64,000 nt of DNA from Saprospiraceae bacterium (lineage in GTDB: Bacteria > Bacteroidota > Bacteroidia > Chitinophagales > Saprospiraceae): contig JAHDHL010000003.1 in assembly GCA_020631355.1 (NCBI GenBank), positions 62,001 through 126,000 of the forward strand, given 5' to 3'. Positions 37,625 through 48,321 of this stretch are shown here, piece by piece; the stretch's first letter is position 1; the number at the start of each line of letters is the position of its first letter. Made by a program: the position numbers and the translations under genes. A model generated the notes under the pieces. The model was not told the DNA's origin and did not search any database. It saw only the letters and a list, made by a program, of their open reading frames with translations.

Positions 37625-38047
37625 ATGAAAAAGGTATTTTTTGCAATGTTCCTAGCTTTAGCATTCATGAGTTGTGAAGACGAAGCAACCAACTCCAACA
37701 ACGAAGAAAACCAAATAGAAGCCACCATCCTTGGCAGATGGATCATAGAGGGATTTGAGGATAATATCCGTTATGAATTCACAGCTGACAGATTATTCAC
37801 CATTTATGGTGAGAATGGAGAATTCCCAACCTTGGAGGAATTCCAAACAGAGAATCCACAGCTTACAGGAAACGAATGGACCTACGAGGGCAATACTGTG
37901 GTGATTGATTTGAATTTCGGCAACTTCTCCAGATTGGTACCTGAATTCAAGTGCGGCAACTATGTGGCATTCATGAACCAAGAAGATGGTTCCAGTCATT
38001 CGACTTACTACAGAGAGGGATACAACCTAGCGGATTGTAACGAATAA
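37625..38047 (+). CDS. small lipocalin-like lipoprotein
   Basis: 140 aa. Signal peptide with lipobox AFMSC (Cys17), then an acidic Asn/Glu-rich linker. The core LGRWIIEGFEDNIRYEFTADRLFTIYGENG and GNEWTYEGNTVVIDLNFGN has the strand order of lipocalin-like domains common in Bacteroidota lipoproteins. Two Cys (CGNY and ADC) near the end could pair. It is monocistronic, with its own strong promoter and terminator. The ligand is unknown. Confidence 0.75.
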   Translation: MKKVFFAMFLALAFMSCEDEATNSNNEENQIEATILGRWIIEGFEDNIRYEFTADRLFTIYGENGEFPTLEEFQTENPQLTGNEWTYEGNTVVIDLNFGNFSRLVPEFKCGNYVAFMNQEDGSSHSTYYREGYNLADCNE

Positions 38048-38094
38048 GTAAAATGAAATCAGCAAAGATTTAACAGTTCATAGATGAGTATAGA

Positions 38095-38125
38095 AAAGCC
38101 CTTGCGAAAAGTCGCAAGGGCTTTC
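38095..38125. terminator. bidirectional terminator
   Basis: Stem AAAGCCCTTGCGA / TCGCAAGGGCTTT with an AAAAG loop, between the lipoprotein gene and the convergent 2743-aa gene; T-rich on both sides. Confidence 0.88.
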
Positions 38126-38157
38126 TAATTCTATGAAACTATTTCAAATCCAAAGGA

Positions 38158-41100
38158 TTAATCATTCATCAGTAATATCCTATCTGTCACTTGTGTAGTT
38201 CCATTTCTTAATGAAATGAAATAAACACCTTTGACCTGACTGGACAAGTCCACTTCGATGTTCTGAATCTGTTGATCAGTCTCAAATATCGTTTGTTGAA
38301 CAATCTGTCCGGAAACATTCATGATAATTACTTCTACTTGTCCACCCTTTGTGTTTTCAAAAGTGATGTTTACCTTATCCATCGTAGGGTTAGGTACCAT
38401 TTGATGCAATTCCAGGTCATTATTCTCTCTTTGGATATGAATAACATTAGAATACTCAAATGTACCATCCAAGTCCAGCATCCTAAGTCTATAGTAGGAT
38501 TGGCCCAATGGGAATTCGTCCGTAAATTCGTAAGCTATGGCAGAATGTGATTGTCCTGCAGCCTCGACATTACCGATGACTTCGAATCCGTTATCAGGAT
38601 TCACACTTCTTTCGATAATGAATACTTCAGAATTCACCTCAGTAGCAGTAATCCATTCCAATACATTAACATCATCCTGTGCCTTACCTCTGAAAACAAC
38701 CAATTCTACCGGTAATGCAAAATCTTGTAGGCTGATATTGGAGCCAGATGGTGCATTCTGATTGCTATTCACCACATTGGCACCCTCGATATTTCCATAA
38801 GAGGAATTGATTGAGGTAATGATACCCGGAACAACCATGTCCGCATCCGTGATACTGAAATCACCCGCACCATCCGTTGTGACATTCACATTCATGGTAG
38901 ATGTATTATTCGCACAGTCAGCTATATCCGTACAATAGGTTATTGTAATCGTTGCTGCCTGGTTTGCTGCAGGAGTAGTGAATGTCTGGTCAGTATAAAG
39001 TGTACCATCAATTGATACATACTCATACATTCCTGCATCAATATCATCTGCTACCCTATTACCAGAATTCAGTGTGATATCAGTGGTGATTCCAGTTGCA
39101 GGATTCGCATCAGAATCTATACTTGTATCAGTTCCTGCATTCTGGGTAGTGAATGCATCATACGTTGTTGAACCATCATTCGTACCAAATGTAACCGTAT
39201 AAGTTCCGTCTGCCAAGTCCCTGAATATGTATGAACCATCTGCCAAGGTCGTAGTAGACTGTGTGGCCATTGTCACTGTATTGGTCAATGTAACAGTAAT
39301 GCCCTGGATTGGTGTATCCGTTCCAGTATTATCACCATTGGCATTCCCTTGGGTTCCATCTGCATAATTATCCAAGAATACCATACCTGATATCGTATTG
39401 GAAACATCCCTCCAATCAGCCTCGTTGTCCAATCCGCCATTATCCGGGAAAATATCATCCGGAGTATCACCACTTGTCGGAGATGATGGAGCCGTATTAC
39501 CGGAGTTGAATCCATTATCAGTAGTGGTATTGTAACTTGTAACGGTAGGATTAGCTGTATCACTATCATAACAATCCAAAAGACCGTCATTATCAATATC
39601 AGTCGTACCACAACCAGTAATATCTGATACATCATCAGCATCCGTACCATCCCATGCCTCGTCCACATCCGGCACAAGATCACCATCCGTATCCAAGTCC
39701 AGATAATCCGGAATCATATCACCATCCTTATCATAAGGATTATTCGTAGTTCCTGCAGAGATAGAACTACCATCACTTTCTGTTCCTGTACCAACACCTC
39801 CAAAACCATTGAAGTTGTCATATTGGTCATCCAGACCATCACCATCCATATCGTTGGCATCAGGTAAGGCATAAGACGCAGTGGATGAACCCTCTACATT
39901 ATCCACGACACCATCATCATCCGCATCAATATCCAGCCAATTCGGCAAACCTGTTCCATCATTGTTTGGCATACAATAAGCATTGCCGATACCTGTTGGA
40001 TTCATGAATCCACCTACTGCCGGACAGGATGCAGTACCAGAACCAGCTTCTCTTTCATCAGCCCAACCGTTACCGTTGGTATCAATCTGAGGGTTACCTG
40101 CCGTACTTCCATCATGCAAACCATTGCCGTCGATATCCATACCGCCTGCTTCGATGATATCCAGTATCCCATCATTATCTGCATCAATATCCAAGTGATT
40201 CGGATACTCATCGGCACCCGTGGCATCGACGTTACAGAGTATACCCGCACCACATTCAAATCTATTCGGATTGGTCATGGTGAACATTGGACTTCCTCCG
40301 GGAGCGGTAGGTGAAGTGATGTCATTCACAACTGTATTGGATGGGTCATAGGTATCACAGAAACCATCGTCATCCACATCATTACAAGTACCTGTGCCTA
40401 CTTTTCCGTCATTGTCCGGATCAGGATTTCCTGATGGATTAGCTTCCAGAATATCCGGAATACCGTCGTTATCCGAATCCAAATCCACAAAGTCATTATG
40501 ACCATCATTATCCGTATCCAAGTCTGACTTAATGATCTGAGGAGTACCCGCAGTGGCATCATCATTATTATCATTATCATATGCATCTGCCCAACCATCA
40601 TTGTCATTATCATTGATCAGGTTCTGATTACCGGCATTGATATTATCCACTTGACCATTTCCATCAGCATCAACTCCACCTGCCTCAACCAAATCCGGAA
40701 TACCATCATCATCAGCATCCAAATCCAAATGATTTGGTTTTCCATCACCATCACTATCGAACAGGGAACACAATCCTCCTGAGAATGTACCACTGTTTAC
40801 CGTACAATAGTCTTCGTCTTCGAAGTTGGGTGTTCCATCATTGTCTGCATCGGCATATGGATCTCCGTAAGGAGTTTCCAAATTATCCGGAATACCATCA
40901 TTATCGGCATCCAAATCGACATTATCAGCAACACCGTCAGAATCCCAATCTACTATTGCAACAAGACAACTCAAATCAGGAGCACCAGGTACTACAGCAC
41001 CACTACCAGTTGTAGGGTCAGAAGAATAAGGGCCTCTGAAAAGAACATTTGCCGGATTAATCATTACACCACCGTCATGACAAGCTGTATAGCTTGGATC

Positions 41101-44100
41101 ATCCGCATGCATGAATACCCTCATGTACAAGTAGTTCTTTTGACCAGGTGCAGGACCAAGTATATCCTCATAAACCTTGCGGTATCCACCACCACGAGAA
41201 GTATTTTCTGCAGCAGAACAACTTACAGTACATTCCGTAGCACTTGAACCCATTCCATTCAACATAATTGAAGAATAAGTTGGGGCATTATTCAGCAACT
41301 CGTAGGTTACAGGATAAGAATTCACCAAATTTCCATTACTCAATGGTCTGGAAGAACAAGGATGGTCAAAATCCTCCTGCGTACCATGAGTGAGACTTTC
41401 TGTTGCGATTTGCTGTCTTAATTCAAAGTCAAGAATCTGTTCATACCCCTCTACTTCAGCCACCCAGTAGGTACCTGAGCCACCTGCCATTTCAGGAAGG
41501 TCTATCTTATACCAAATTTCACAATGGTTATTATCTCCGGAAGAATTAAGTGATGAAACCACAGGGTCAGTAAGATAAGGCGTGGAATCCTCTCCTCCAC
41601 AAGACCCACAAAGTATAGGTGCTCCTGCAAAGTTACCAGCGTCACAATCAGTAACCGTATTGGTATTCTCCCCTGCCTCTACGCGAATCTTATACTGAAC
41701 ATCAGTCGTGATGGTTTCTCCGTGATATAGTCTGATTTCATATTCAGCCCCTGGTTCAAGATTACCAAAACGAGCCCAAATCTTATCACCTGCAGTAGAA
41801 CTTGTCTCATATTGAGTTGCAGTAGCTACAATCGTTTGTGTATTCCATAATTCCATATTGACAATATGTCCTGAAACATTCTCTAGGAATACATTCACCC
41901 AACTACTCTCCTGACCAGCATAAGTAGGATGTGTTGTTGGGTTATATGCGCCACCATTTGCAGGTAGTGGTGCAGTGAATTTGAAAAACACATCCCTCTG
42001 TCCAAATGTTTCTTCGTCCCTTGCTCCTAGTGCAGAGTAAGTATCCAATGCAGGATACCAAGGTGTGGAAGAACATCCTGTATTAACAGTCAAAGATTCT
42101 GCATCAGCCACCTTATCATTACAGGGAGCGGGATTACCATCGGTAACACCAATATCAAATGCCCATCCAGTTGCAGCACTGGAGATATCCCAAGGTTTCA
42201 CTCTCAATAGGTAGAATTGACCTTGGGTCAATCCATTGATTGTCCATGTTTCTCCCTCGCCATCCAAGGAACCGCTACAATCCAAAGGTGTGCTTGTATC
42301 ACAAGCATTATATACGAATGCAACACCATCATGTGTATTGTCATTAGCATCATAAGTAATATCCATGGAAGTCGTAACAGTGGATTGCGTCAATCCAAGG
42401 GATGTACATTGGTTGGTCGGCACTTCGAACATATACCACAAATCACGATCATTTGATTCTGTTATGGCACTATAATCAACCGCATTACATACTCCACTCA
42501 AATCACAATCATTTGCTCCTGCGAATGTTTGTCCCACCAAAGTTTCTCCGGATTGAATCCAGTATTGATTCCAATTGTGTCCTGCGTCAGAATTAGGATT
42601 ACCAGAAGGGCCTATGGCCGGTGAAGTACCACTACATATCGTAGAATAAGTATTATTGGATTGGGCAGGAGCATTGGGTGTGACTGTTACTGTAGGATTA
42701 GCAGAAGTACTACCAGCAGTTTGTACAATCCTAACCAAATATCCCCCATCCGTGATGCCATGGGTATCATCCAGACAACTGATTGCCTGATTGAATGTAC
42801 CATTACTTGTAACATTGAAAGAACTCAAGTGACTTCCTGCTAAATCATTGCAGTTATTTGCACTTGGGCTATCTCCAAGGTAAGTCAATACTGTAATCTC
42901 CTGATCACCCGTAAGGCCCGAAACGGTAAGGTTTGCAGAAGTGGAATACGTCAATGCGAATCCATCATTATTACTGATTGGATCAAAGGCATACCATAGG
43001 TCGTTACCTGCAGTTACAGGATCAGAACCCGAATCTGTCGAGTAGTTGAAAGTAACGGATTGTGGATTTTCAATATCATATCCCGGTAATACATTCTGGA
43101 AGTGGCTACAATTGTTGTTCTCAAATGTAACATTGGCCTCTACCGTAATAGGACCCGTTGCATTGACTGCAATGATTTGTATTTCCCTGCTTTGGCCATC
43201 CGTTGAAACAATATCACCTAATGTAGTAATATCAGTTCCTCCGGTTAGTGTAATCATTTCACAATGATCCATATCTGTTGGATCACCAGCACTCCCACAA
43301 GCAGCAGTCACATCGAATACATTGATAATATATTGGTCACCAGCATTTCCTGTAAGGGATAATTCAGTAAAGAAATCCTGAACAACCGATGGATAATCAG
43401 GATATAGGACTTCATACCACAAATCAGCACCAGCAACAGTAACACCTGCGCAATTAATGGAATTCCCCTCATCAGATGCAAGCGTTAGATCTCCTGTGCT
43501 TGCGACACCTGTATCATCCAGATTATTTGTTGTGACATTAATCGCATTATTACATACATCATTGGGCTGCGGTGCAGTTGCACAAATGGACAAAATATCA
43601 GTGGCGACATTCATGTCCGCACAAGTCAATGTTGGCGATGATGGATCAGGTAAGCCAGGCATAACCCTGATATAAATCGGAGCAGTACTATATGAGGTAA
43701 GACCGGAAATCGTGTATTCTGTTACGCCAGAGGAAAATACGGAACCTACAACATTCGGTTGGCTACCATTGGTATTGGAAATAGTGACACCTGCGGTACC
43801 TACTGCATTATCCGAGTTGTTAGTGGATACGGCTCCTGTGTACAATGCAAATACCGCATATTGGTCTGCATCTAATCCTGTCAAGGACAATGTGAACTCA
43901 TCCGTTCCATCCGGCAAATCAATCTGATACCACAAATCCTGCCAGTTGGTCATAATATCGAATGGATTATCACAATTCCTTATTGAATTATTACCAAAAT
44001 CAGGTACACCTCCACCCCATGCAAATGGTCCGGATGTTGTAGGGCCATCAATGGTTGCCTGATTGAAATCCAAAGGATAACAAGTACCTAGAATATTCGG

Positions 44101-46389
44101 AGATGTAGCGCTCCAGGAATCAGTACCATTACATGTGCTTGTCAAGGTGAATTCCTGTGTACAAACCAAATTAGCACTTCCGTCATACCCACTCAATGTT
44201 ACGATATGAGAATTCAGATCTGTATACATGAAATCATAATCAGTGCCCGTTGTAACGGATGAAATGGTAGTACCGTTATCATCTGTTAATTCATAGGTAG
44301 TACCACCTCCTAAAGCAGAGAAATTGATTCTGCCAGTAAATGTCTCTGCTGTACAATCAAAGACAGGAGTTGTAATCGTTTCTGTTGTCCCTGTACAAGG
44401 TGAGGAAATTTTCACACAGAAAGTACCTGTTCTATTATTTGTGGAGCTACCCTCCTGGGCAACTACCAGGTAATACGTTGTACCTGCTGTAACAGCAACA
44501 CCCGTAGCAGTGAGGTCTGGTTTGGTTGCCGTAAAATTATCATTACATCCGTATGCCAATACATCAGACGGGCAATTGGCACTCAAATCAGTGGTAAACA
44601 TAAAGCCCATTTCAGGCGTGAAATTATCTCCACTATCCCAATTGGCAATGTCTGTAACAGCTATGTCCACTGTACCAGTAGAAGCAGCTACATAAGTCCA
44701 AACCATATCAATATCAGTGGCTGTCCACCAATCCGGATCAGAGGAACTACAAGGCTCACAACCAGCTCCAGTTTGAGTGTCAGTGTAATCACCTGTATTT
44801 ATACTGAAATCTCCGCATTCCTCTACACCTGCAACAATCGGAGGTGCAGGATCAAAGATGGATACGTCATAAGTACCCGTCCAGTCATTGTTATAATGTT
44901 CGACTTCCAGATAGTAAGTAGCACCAGCAGTCAATCCTGAAACCGTTTGTGTCTCGTTCAATGGATTGCCGAAATTAAAGCATTCTATTTCAGTATCAGA
45001 AGCTGCATCACCACAACTCGCGTAGATTGCTCCCTCTACATCATTTATACTTGTTCCGGAAAGATTTGCATTATCCACAGTAATAGTTGCAAATCCTGAA
45101 GCTGGAGCAACGAATTTATAGTAAGCATCCTCAGAACTACCTCCTCCATCACAAGAAAGATTATTACCAGAATCAGTATAGGTCGTTACATCTAAGGAAG
45201 TGGTGGGCGTACCATCAGTGGTGACATTGAAAGCCTCTGCACACTCATCATTGTTACAGCTTGCAGATACAGCTACTCCTGAAGAAGCACAAGTTACAAA
45301 TGCCGTACCCTCTGCTTCAATATTAACAGTATAAGAACCTACTGCCCTATTGAAAGTGTACATGACACCAGTCGTGGCATTCGATTGGACTACCGCACCA
45401 TCAATCAGGATATCAGTCATATTGGCATCACCGGAACCGTCACTATCCACAGTAACCTGAATATCGAATGTACCTGCCCCACAATCCAAATTGGCATCTA
45501 GGATGGTTGCTGTCGGGAGCATGTTACATTCACAAAGTTCAGTAACTGGAGCCAAGACTAATTCACATCCACCATAAGCACTTCCATCAATAGTCAGGGT
45601 AACATTCTCACCGGCATTAAAAGGTCCGACGGTTGTTATACCTGTACCCGCTCCGGTGATGTTCAAGCCTGGGTTGACATCATTCAAAATATCCACATCC
45701 GTACCATCGCCTAGGGCGGTTACATCAACATCTATGCTGAATTGTCCCATACCACAATTCGGTGTAATAGAAGGACTATTGGCAGTAGGTGGTGCACAGA
45801 AATTAGCTGTCACTTCAACATCATCTATACTTGAATCACTTGTAAAGTATCCTGAATCCACGACTCTAAAACGCACAACCGTTTGACTTGAGACATAAGA
45901 TGTTAGGTCTACGGTAAATTGTGTCCATACATCATATTCACCATCATAAATGGCTACATCCGTAGTGAAATTTGTACCACCATCGGTAGATACATCTATG
46001 TGCATTTCACTATCCGCCTCAGTATCGCTTGCATCTTCTTCGTTGAAGTACCAAAAACTTAAGCTAGCTGAACTGGCACCTGTCAAATTCATGGCAGGAG
46101 AATCCAATGCTCCGTTATCAGTTCCAGATTCATCATGCCACGCATAACAACCAGTACCCGTTGTATGGTCTGATGGAGCAGAGTAATTAGAACCATCAGT
46201 TGTTGCAAATGAAAAGGCTTCGAAAGATCCTGAGCCATTTGTCCAACCTGTTGGTAAGGAGCAAGTTGAAGACCCGAAGTCTTCAGATAGAACAGTAGTC
46301 TGTCCCATTAATCCAGATACTGCAAGGCACATGAATATCCAGAATGCGGAAAGTTTGGAGAAACTTCCCCTAGTCAATGTGTAGTTCAT
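38158..46389 (-). CDS. giant (2743 aa) T9SS type A secreted protein with thrombospondin type 3-like repeats
   Basis: Signal peptide about 1-29, then a choice-of-anchor J/MAM-like domain (about 31-195, with SEDFGSSTCSLPTGW and LSFWYFNEEDASD). From about 200 to 1800 there is a series of beta-sandwich modules, many of the pre-peptidase C-terminal type (DLWYEVLYP, DAYYKFVAPASGFATITV, YYLEVEHYNND) with paired Cys. About 1815-2320 is a run of Asp-rich calcium repeats (DADNDGIPD, DSDGDGKPNHLDLDADDDG). An SdrD B-like domain (about 2330-2420, ISGMVFLDN ... DGSYIFRDLADGTYTV) and a T9SS sorting domain (last 75 residues, MVPNPTMDKVNITF) end it. It is a probable calcium-stiffened surface adhesin; ligand unknown. 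Confidence 0.88.
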   Translation of the reverse strand: MNYTLTRGSFSKLSAFWIFMCLAVSGLMGQTTVLSEDFGSSTCSLPTGWTNGSGSFEAFSFATTDGSNYSAPSDHTTGTGCYAWHDESGTDNGALDSPAMNLTGASSASLSFWYFNEEDASDTEADSEMHIDVSTDGGTNFTTDVAIYDGEYDVWTQFTVDLTSYVSSQTVVRFRVVDSGYFTSDSSIDDVEVTANFCAPPTANSPSITPNCGMGQFSIDVDVTALGDGTDVDILNDVNPGLNITGAGTGITTVGPFNAGENVTLTIDGSAYGGCELVLAPVTELCECNMLPTATILDANLDCGAGTFDIQVTVDSDGSGDANMTDILIDGAVVQSNATTGVMYTFNRAVGSYTVNIEAEGTAFVTCASSGVAVSASCNNDECAEAFNVTTDGTPTTSLDVTTYTDSGNNLSCDGGGSSEDAYYKFVAPASGFATITVDNANLSGTSINDVEGAIYASCGDAASDTEIECFNFGNPLNETQTVSGLTAGATYYLEVEHYNNDWTGTYDVSIFDPAPPIVAGVEECGDFSINTGDYTDTQTGAGCEPCSSSDPDWWTATDIDMVWTYVAASTGTVDIAVTDIANWDSGDNFTPEMGFMFTTDLSANCPSDVLAYGCNDNFTATKPDLTATGVAVTAGTTYYLVVAQEGSSTNNRTGTFCVKISSPCTGTTETITTPVFDCTAETFTGRINFSALGGGTTYELTDDNGTTISSVTTGTDYDFMYTDLNSHIVTLSGYDGSANLVCTQEFTLTSTCNGTDSWSATSPNILGTCYPLDFNQATIDGPTTSGPFAWGGGVPDFGNNSIRNCDNPFDIMTNWQDLWYQIDLPDGTDEFTLSLTGLDADQYAVFALYTGAVSTNNSDNAVGTAGVTISNTNGSQPNVVGSVFSSGVTEYTISGLTSYSTAPIYIRVMPGLPDPSSPTLTCADMNVATDILSICATAPQPNDVCNNAINVTTNNLDDTGVASTGDLTLASDEGNSINCAGVTVAGADLWYEVLYPDYPSVVQDFFTELSLTGNAGDQYIINVFDVTAACGSAGDPTDMDHCEMITLTGGTDITTLGDIVSTDGQSREIQIIAVNATGPITVEANVTFENNNCSHFQNVLPGYDIENPQSVTFNYSTDSGSDPVTAGNDLWYAFDPISNNDGFALTYSTSANLTVSGLTGDQEITVLTYLGDSPSANNCNDLAGSHLSSFNVTSNGTFNQAISCLDDTHGITDGGYLVRIVQTAGSTSANPTVTVTPNAPAQSNNTYSTICSGTSPAIGPSGNPNSDAGHNWNQYWIQSGETLVGQTFAGANDCDLSGVCNAVDYSAITESNDRDLWYMFEVPTNQCTSLGLTQSTVTTSMDITYDANDNTHDGVAFVYNACDTSTPLDCSGSLDGEGETWTINGLTQGQFYLLRVKPWDISSAATGWAFDIGVTDGNPAPCNDKVADAESLTVNTGCSSTPWYPALDTYSALGARDEETFGQRDVFFKFTAPLPANGGAYNPTTHPTYAGQESSWVNVFLENVSGHIVNMELWNTQTIVATATQYETSSTAGDKIWARFGNLEPGAEYEIRLYHGETITTDVQYKIRVEAGENTNTVTDCDAGNFAGAPILCGSCGGEDSTPYLTDPVVSSLNSSGDNNHCEIWYKIDLPEMAGGSGTYWVAEVEGYEQILDFELRQQIATESLTHGTQEDFDHPCSSRPLSNGNLVNSYPVTYELLNNAPTYSSIMLNGMGSSATECTVSCSAAENTSRGGGYRKVYEDILGPAPGQKNYLYMRVFMHADDPSYTACHDGGVMINPANVLFRGPYSSDPTTGSGAVVPGAPDLSCLVAIVDWDSDGVADNVDLDADNDGIPDNLETPYGDPYADADNDGTPNFEDEDYCTVNSGTFSGGLCSLFDSDGDGKPNHLDLDADDDGIPDLVEAGGVDADGNGQVDNINAGNQNLINDNDNDGWADAYDNDNNDDATAGTPQIIKSDLDTDNDGHNDFVDLDSDNDGIPDILEANPSGNPDPDNDGKVGTGTCNDVDDDGFCDTYDPSNTVVNDITSPTAPGGSPMFTMTNPNRFECGAGILCNVDATGADEYPNHLDIDADNDGILDIIEAGGMDIDGNGLHDGSTAGNPQIDTNGNGWADEREAGSGTASCPAVGGFMNPTGIGNAYCMPNNDGTGLPNWLDIDADDDGVVDNVEGSSTASYALPDANDMDGDGLDDQYDNFNGFGGVGTGTESDGSSISAGTTNNPYDKDGDMIPDYLDLDTDGDLVPDVDEAWDGTDADDVSDITGCGTTDIDNDGLLDCYDSDTANPTVTSYNTTTDNGFNSGNTAPSSPTSGDTPDDIFPDNGGLDNEADWRDVSNTISGMVFLDNYADGTQGNANGDNTGTDTPIQGITVTLTNTVTMATQSTTTLADGSYIFRDLADGTYTVTFGTNDGSTTYDAFTTQNAGTDTSIDSDANPATGITTDITLNSGNRVADDIDAGMYEYVSIDGTLYTDQTFTTPAANQAATITITYCTDIADCANNTSTMNVNVTTDGAGDFSITDADMVVPGIITSINSSYGNIEGANVVNSNQNAPSGSNISLQDFALPVELVVFRGKAQDDVNVLEWITATEVNSEVFIIERSVNPDNGFEVIGNVEAAGQSHSAIAYEFTDEFPLGQSYYRLRMLDLDGTFEYSNVIHIQRENNDLELHQMVPNPTMDKVNITFENTKGGQVEVIIMNVSGQIVQQTIFETDQQIQNIEVDLSSQVKGVYFISLRNGTTQVTDRILLMND
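39400..40950 (-). repeat. coding array of DxDxDG calcium-binding repeats
   Basis: Inside the 2743-aa gene, about 500 residues consist of thrombospondin type 3-like units (N/DxDxDGxxD) repeated with variable spacers. At DNA level the plus strand shows recurring CCATCATTATC-like words. Confidence 0.8.
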
Positions 46390-46631
46390 CTTTTTGTAGT
46401 TTTAGTTAAGCTGCTGGTGCTTAAAAATGTATAGTAAAATTAGACGAACTAAACTGGATAAAATAGCAAGATTAGGGACTAAACTTAACTTTATAATCCA
46501 TCGTGACTTACCATAAATATTTGTATATCAATTCTTAAACGTAAAATTTAAGAGTATTTTTATTCATTTTTAAATACTGACAATTATTGGCAAAACAAGG
46601 TAGAAAATAGAATTTAAAGGTGGTAAAAAAC

Positions 46632-46665
46632 AAAAAAGGCACATTCAAAATTGAATGTGCCTTTT
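46632..46665 (-). terminator. Rho-independent terminator after porP-ompA
   Basis: Perfect stem AAAAGGCACATTCAA / TTGAATGTGCCTTTT with a two-base loop and a minus-strand TTTTTTG tail. It isolates the adhesin-PorP operon from the downstream 2743-aa gene. Confidence 0.88.
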
Positions 46666-46685
46666 ATAATTCCCAACGTATAAGA

Positions 46686-48281
46686 TTAGTTTGTAATATA
46701 CAAATCTACTCTCCTATCGTTCTTATCTACAGTATTGGGTACTCCCCCTGCAGGTACTTCTTCTCCATAAGGCAGAAGGAAAACGCTGCCATTATTCAGG
46801 CCTTTTGACTGAAGATAACGCTTTACTGCATTGGCCCTTCTCATTGAAAGTGCCATATTGTATTGCTCGGAACCTTCAGCACTAGCATTACCTGATAAGA
46901 ACAATGTAAAACGTCCGCCTTGGCTTGCTATGTTTGAGTGGATGGCATCCAATTTGGATTTCTCCGTAGCATTCAGTTCAGATGACCCCTTATCAAAGTA
47001 TATACTACCCATTTGGTCAAAGAATGCGGAACCTGAACCTCCTTTTTCCAATTCAGCCAACTTGGCTTTCGTGCGGGACATATCTTCCTTGATGGCATTC
47101 AATTCAGCCATGATGGCTTGATCATTAGACTTTAGGTCTGCAATGTCAGAGGTGTTCTTATCAACTTGTTTTTGCAAAGAAGCCAATCGCTCGGCATCCA
47201 AGAGTCCTTTTTCTACCTTTTCAGAAAGTTCATCCACTTTTTCATTCATTGCCACATCCTTTTCCTCCACATCGGACTTAAGGATGGATAATTGGCCTCC
47301 AATACTATCAATCTTGTTTTCCAACATTGAGATGTATTGCTTTTCCTTGTTCGTTCTTCCACCGAATCGGTATCCTACAGTAATTTCATGTGAATTACCC
47401 AAATCACCCCTAGCTTCAGAATCCAACATCGTTTCATAGGTATAAGCAATATTGAATCTTTCCCTTACCCTTACCGCAGCTGATGCATGCAAGGCAGATG
47501 CGTTAGAAATACTATTCACAGAACGGTATCCTACACCTAACCAGAATGTCTCCTTGTAACCTGCAAGCACATTAGCATCCACTTGGAAAGGAATACCGGA
47601 CACCTTTCTAGCAAGCACCAATGGCTCGACTGTGAAATCCTTGTTTGCCTGAATCTTATAACTTGCGGATACGAGATAATGCCTTTCCAACCCAAAAGAA
47701 ACATTTTCCAGATTAGCAGGTTCTCGGTATTGTAAGCTGTTAGCTAGTACCTGGGGTACTGAAAAACCGATATTAAGACCCTTATAATGATAATTCAAGC
47801 CAGCCTGCAAATCAAAGTTGACTGTGTTCTCCGTTTCATTGAGCAATGTGTTATCCACATCCACTTCAGTATTGGCTTTGAGGTAATCGAATCTTTGATT
47901 CAATACACCCGCAGACAAACCAACCGAAAGTCTATGGCTCTTATCATCTGAAAAAGGAATATGATAAGCGTAGGTGAACATTGCTCCATAATTATTAATC
48001 AAGTGCGTTTCATCTGAGAAAACCATTCCTCCGATTCCTACATTTGAATTCTTAATGGGCATATCCAATGAAATAACATTGGTTAGCGGAGCATCGGGCA
48101 TTTCCACCCATTGGATACGACTGGTAAGGTTGATATTGCCGAAGCCACTTTCACCCGCCCTTGCCGGATTATATAGGTATGGATTAAAGATATAATGATC
48201 CAATACCGGGATTTGTTGGGCATCAGCCGTAACGCTGAATGCTGCCAACAAAACGATTACTATATATTTGAATTGTTTCAT
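46686..48281 (-). CDS. PorP/SprF-family outer-membrane protein fused to coiled coil and OmpA domain
   Basis: 531 aa from the ATG at 48281, which begins a signal peptide MKQFKYIVIVLLAAFSVTADA; an 8-codon longer start is less likely. The PorP/SprF barrel (about 22-310) opens with the signature QIPVLDHYIFNPYLYNPARAGESGFGNI and includes VGIGGMVFSDETH. A coiled coil follows (about 318-405). An OmpA peptidoglycan-binding domain closes the protein (about 415-531: IYFDKGSSELN, LFLSGNASAEGSEQYNMALSMRRANAVKRYL, NDRRVDLYI). It lies 40 bp downstream of the type B adhesin gene. PorP/SprF proteins serve export or surface attachment of such substrates; the OmpA part implies direct cell-wall anchoring. Confidence 0.92.
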   Translation of the reverse strand: MKQFKYIVIVLLAAFSVTADAQQIPVLDHYIFNPYLYNPARAGESGFGNINLTSRIQWVEMPDAPLTNVISLDMPIKNSNVGIGGMVFSDETHLINNYGAMFTYAYHIPFSDDKSHRLSVGLSAGVLNQRFDYLKANTEVDVDNTLLNETENTVNFDLQAGLNYHYKGLNIGFSVPQVLANSLQYREPANLENVSFGLERHYLVSASYKIQANKDFTVEPLVLARKVSGIPFQVDANVLAGYKETFWLGVGYRSVNSISNASALHASAAVRVRERFNIAYTYETMLDSEARGDLGNSHEITVGYRFGGRTNKEKQYISMLENKIDSIGGQLSILKSDVEEKDVAMNEKVDELSEKVEKGLLDAERLASLQKQVDKNTSDIADLKSNDQAIMAELNAIKEDMSRTKAKLAELEKGGSGSAFFDQMGSIYFDKGSSELNATEKSKLDAIHSNIASQGGRFTLFLSGNASAEGSEQYNMALSMRRANAVKRYLQSKGLNNGSVFLLPYGEEVPAGGVPNTVDKNDRRVDLYITN

Positions 48282-48321
48282 TTTACAATTATTAATAGTG
48301 AACAATAAGATGATGAATGGA

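Noticed and set aside
39400-40950. Recurring short words on the plus strand resembling a CRISPR or satellite array
   Set aside because: The repeats are imperfect, have no constant unit or spacer length, and translate on the minus strand into Asp-rich calcium repeats.
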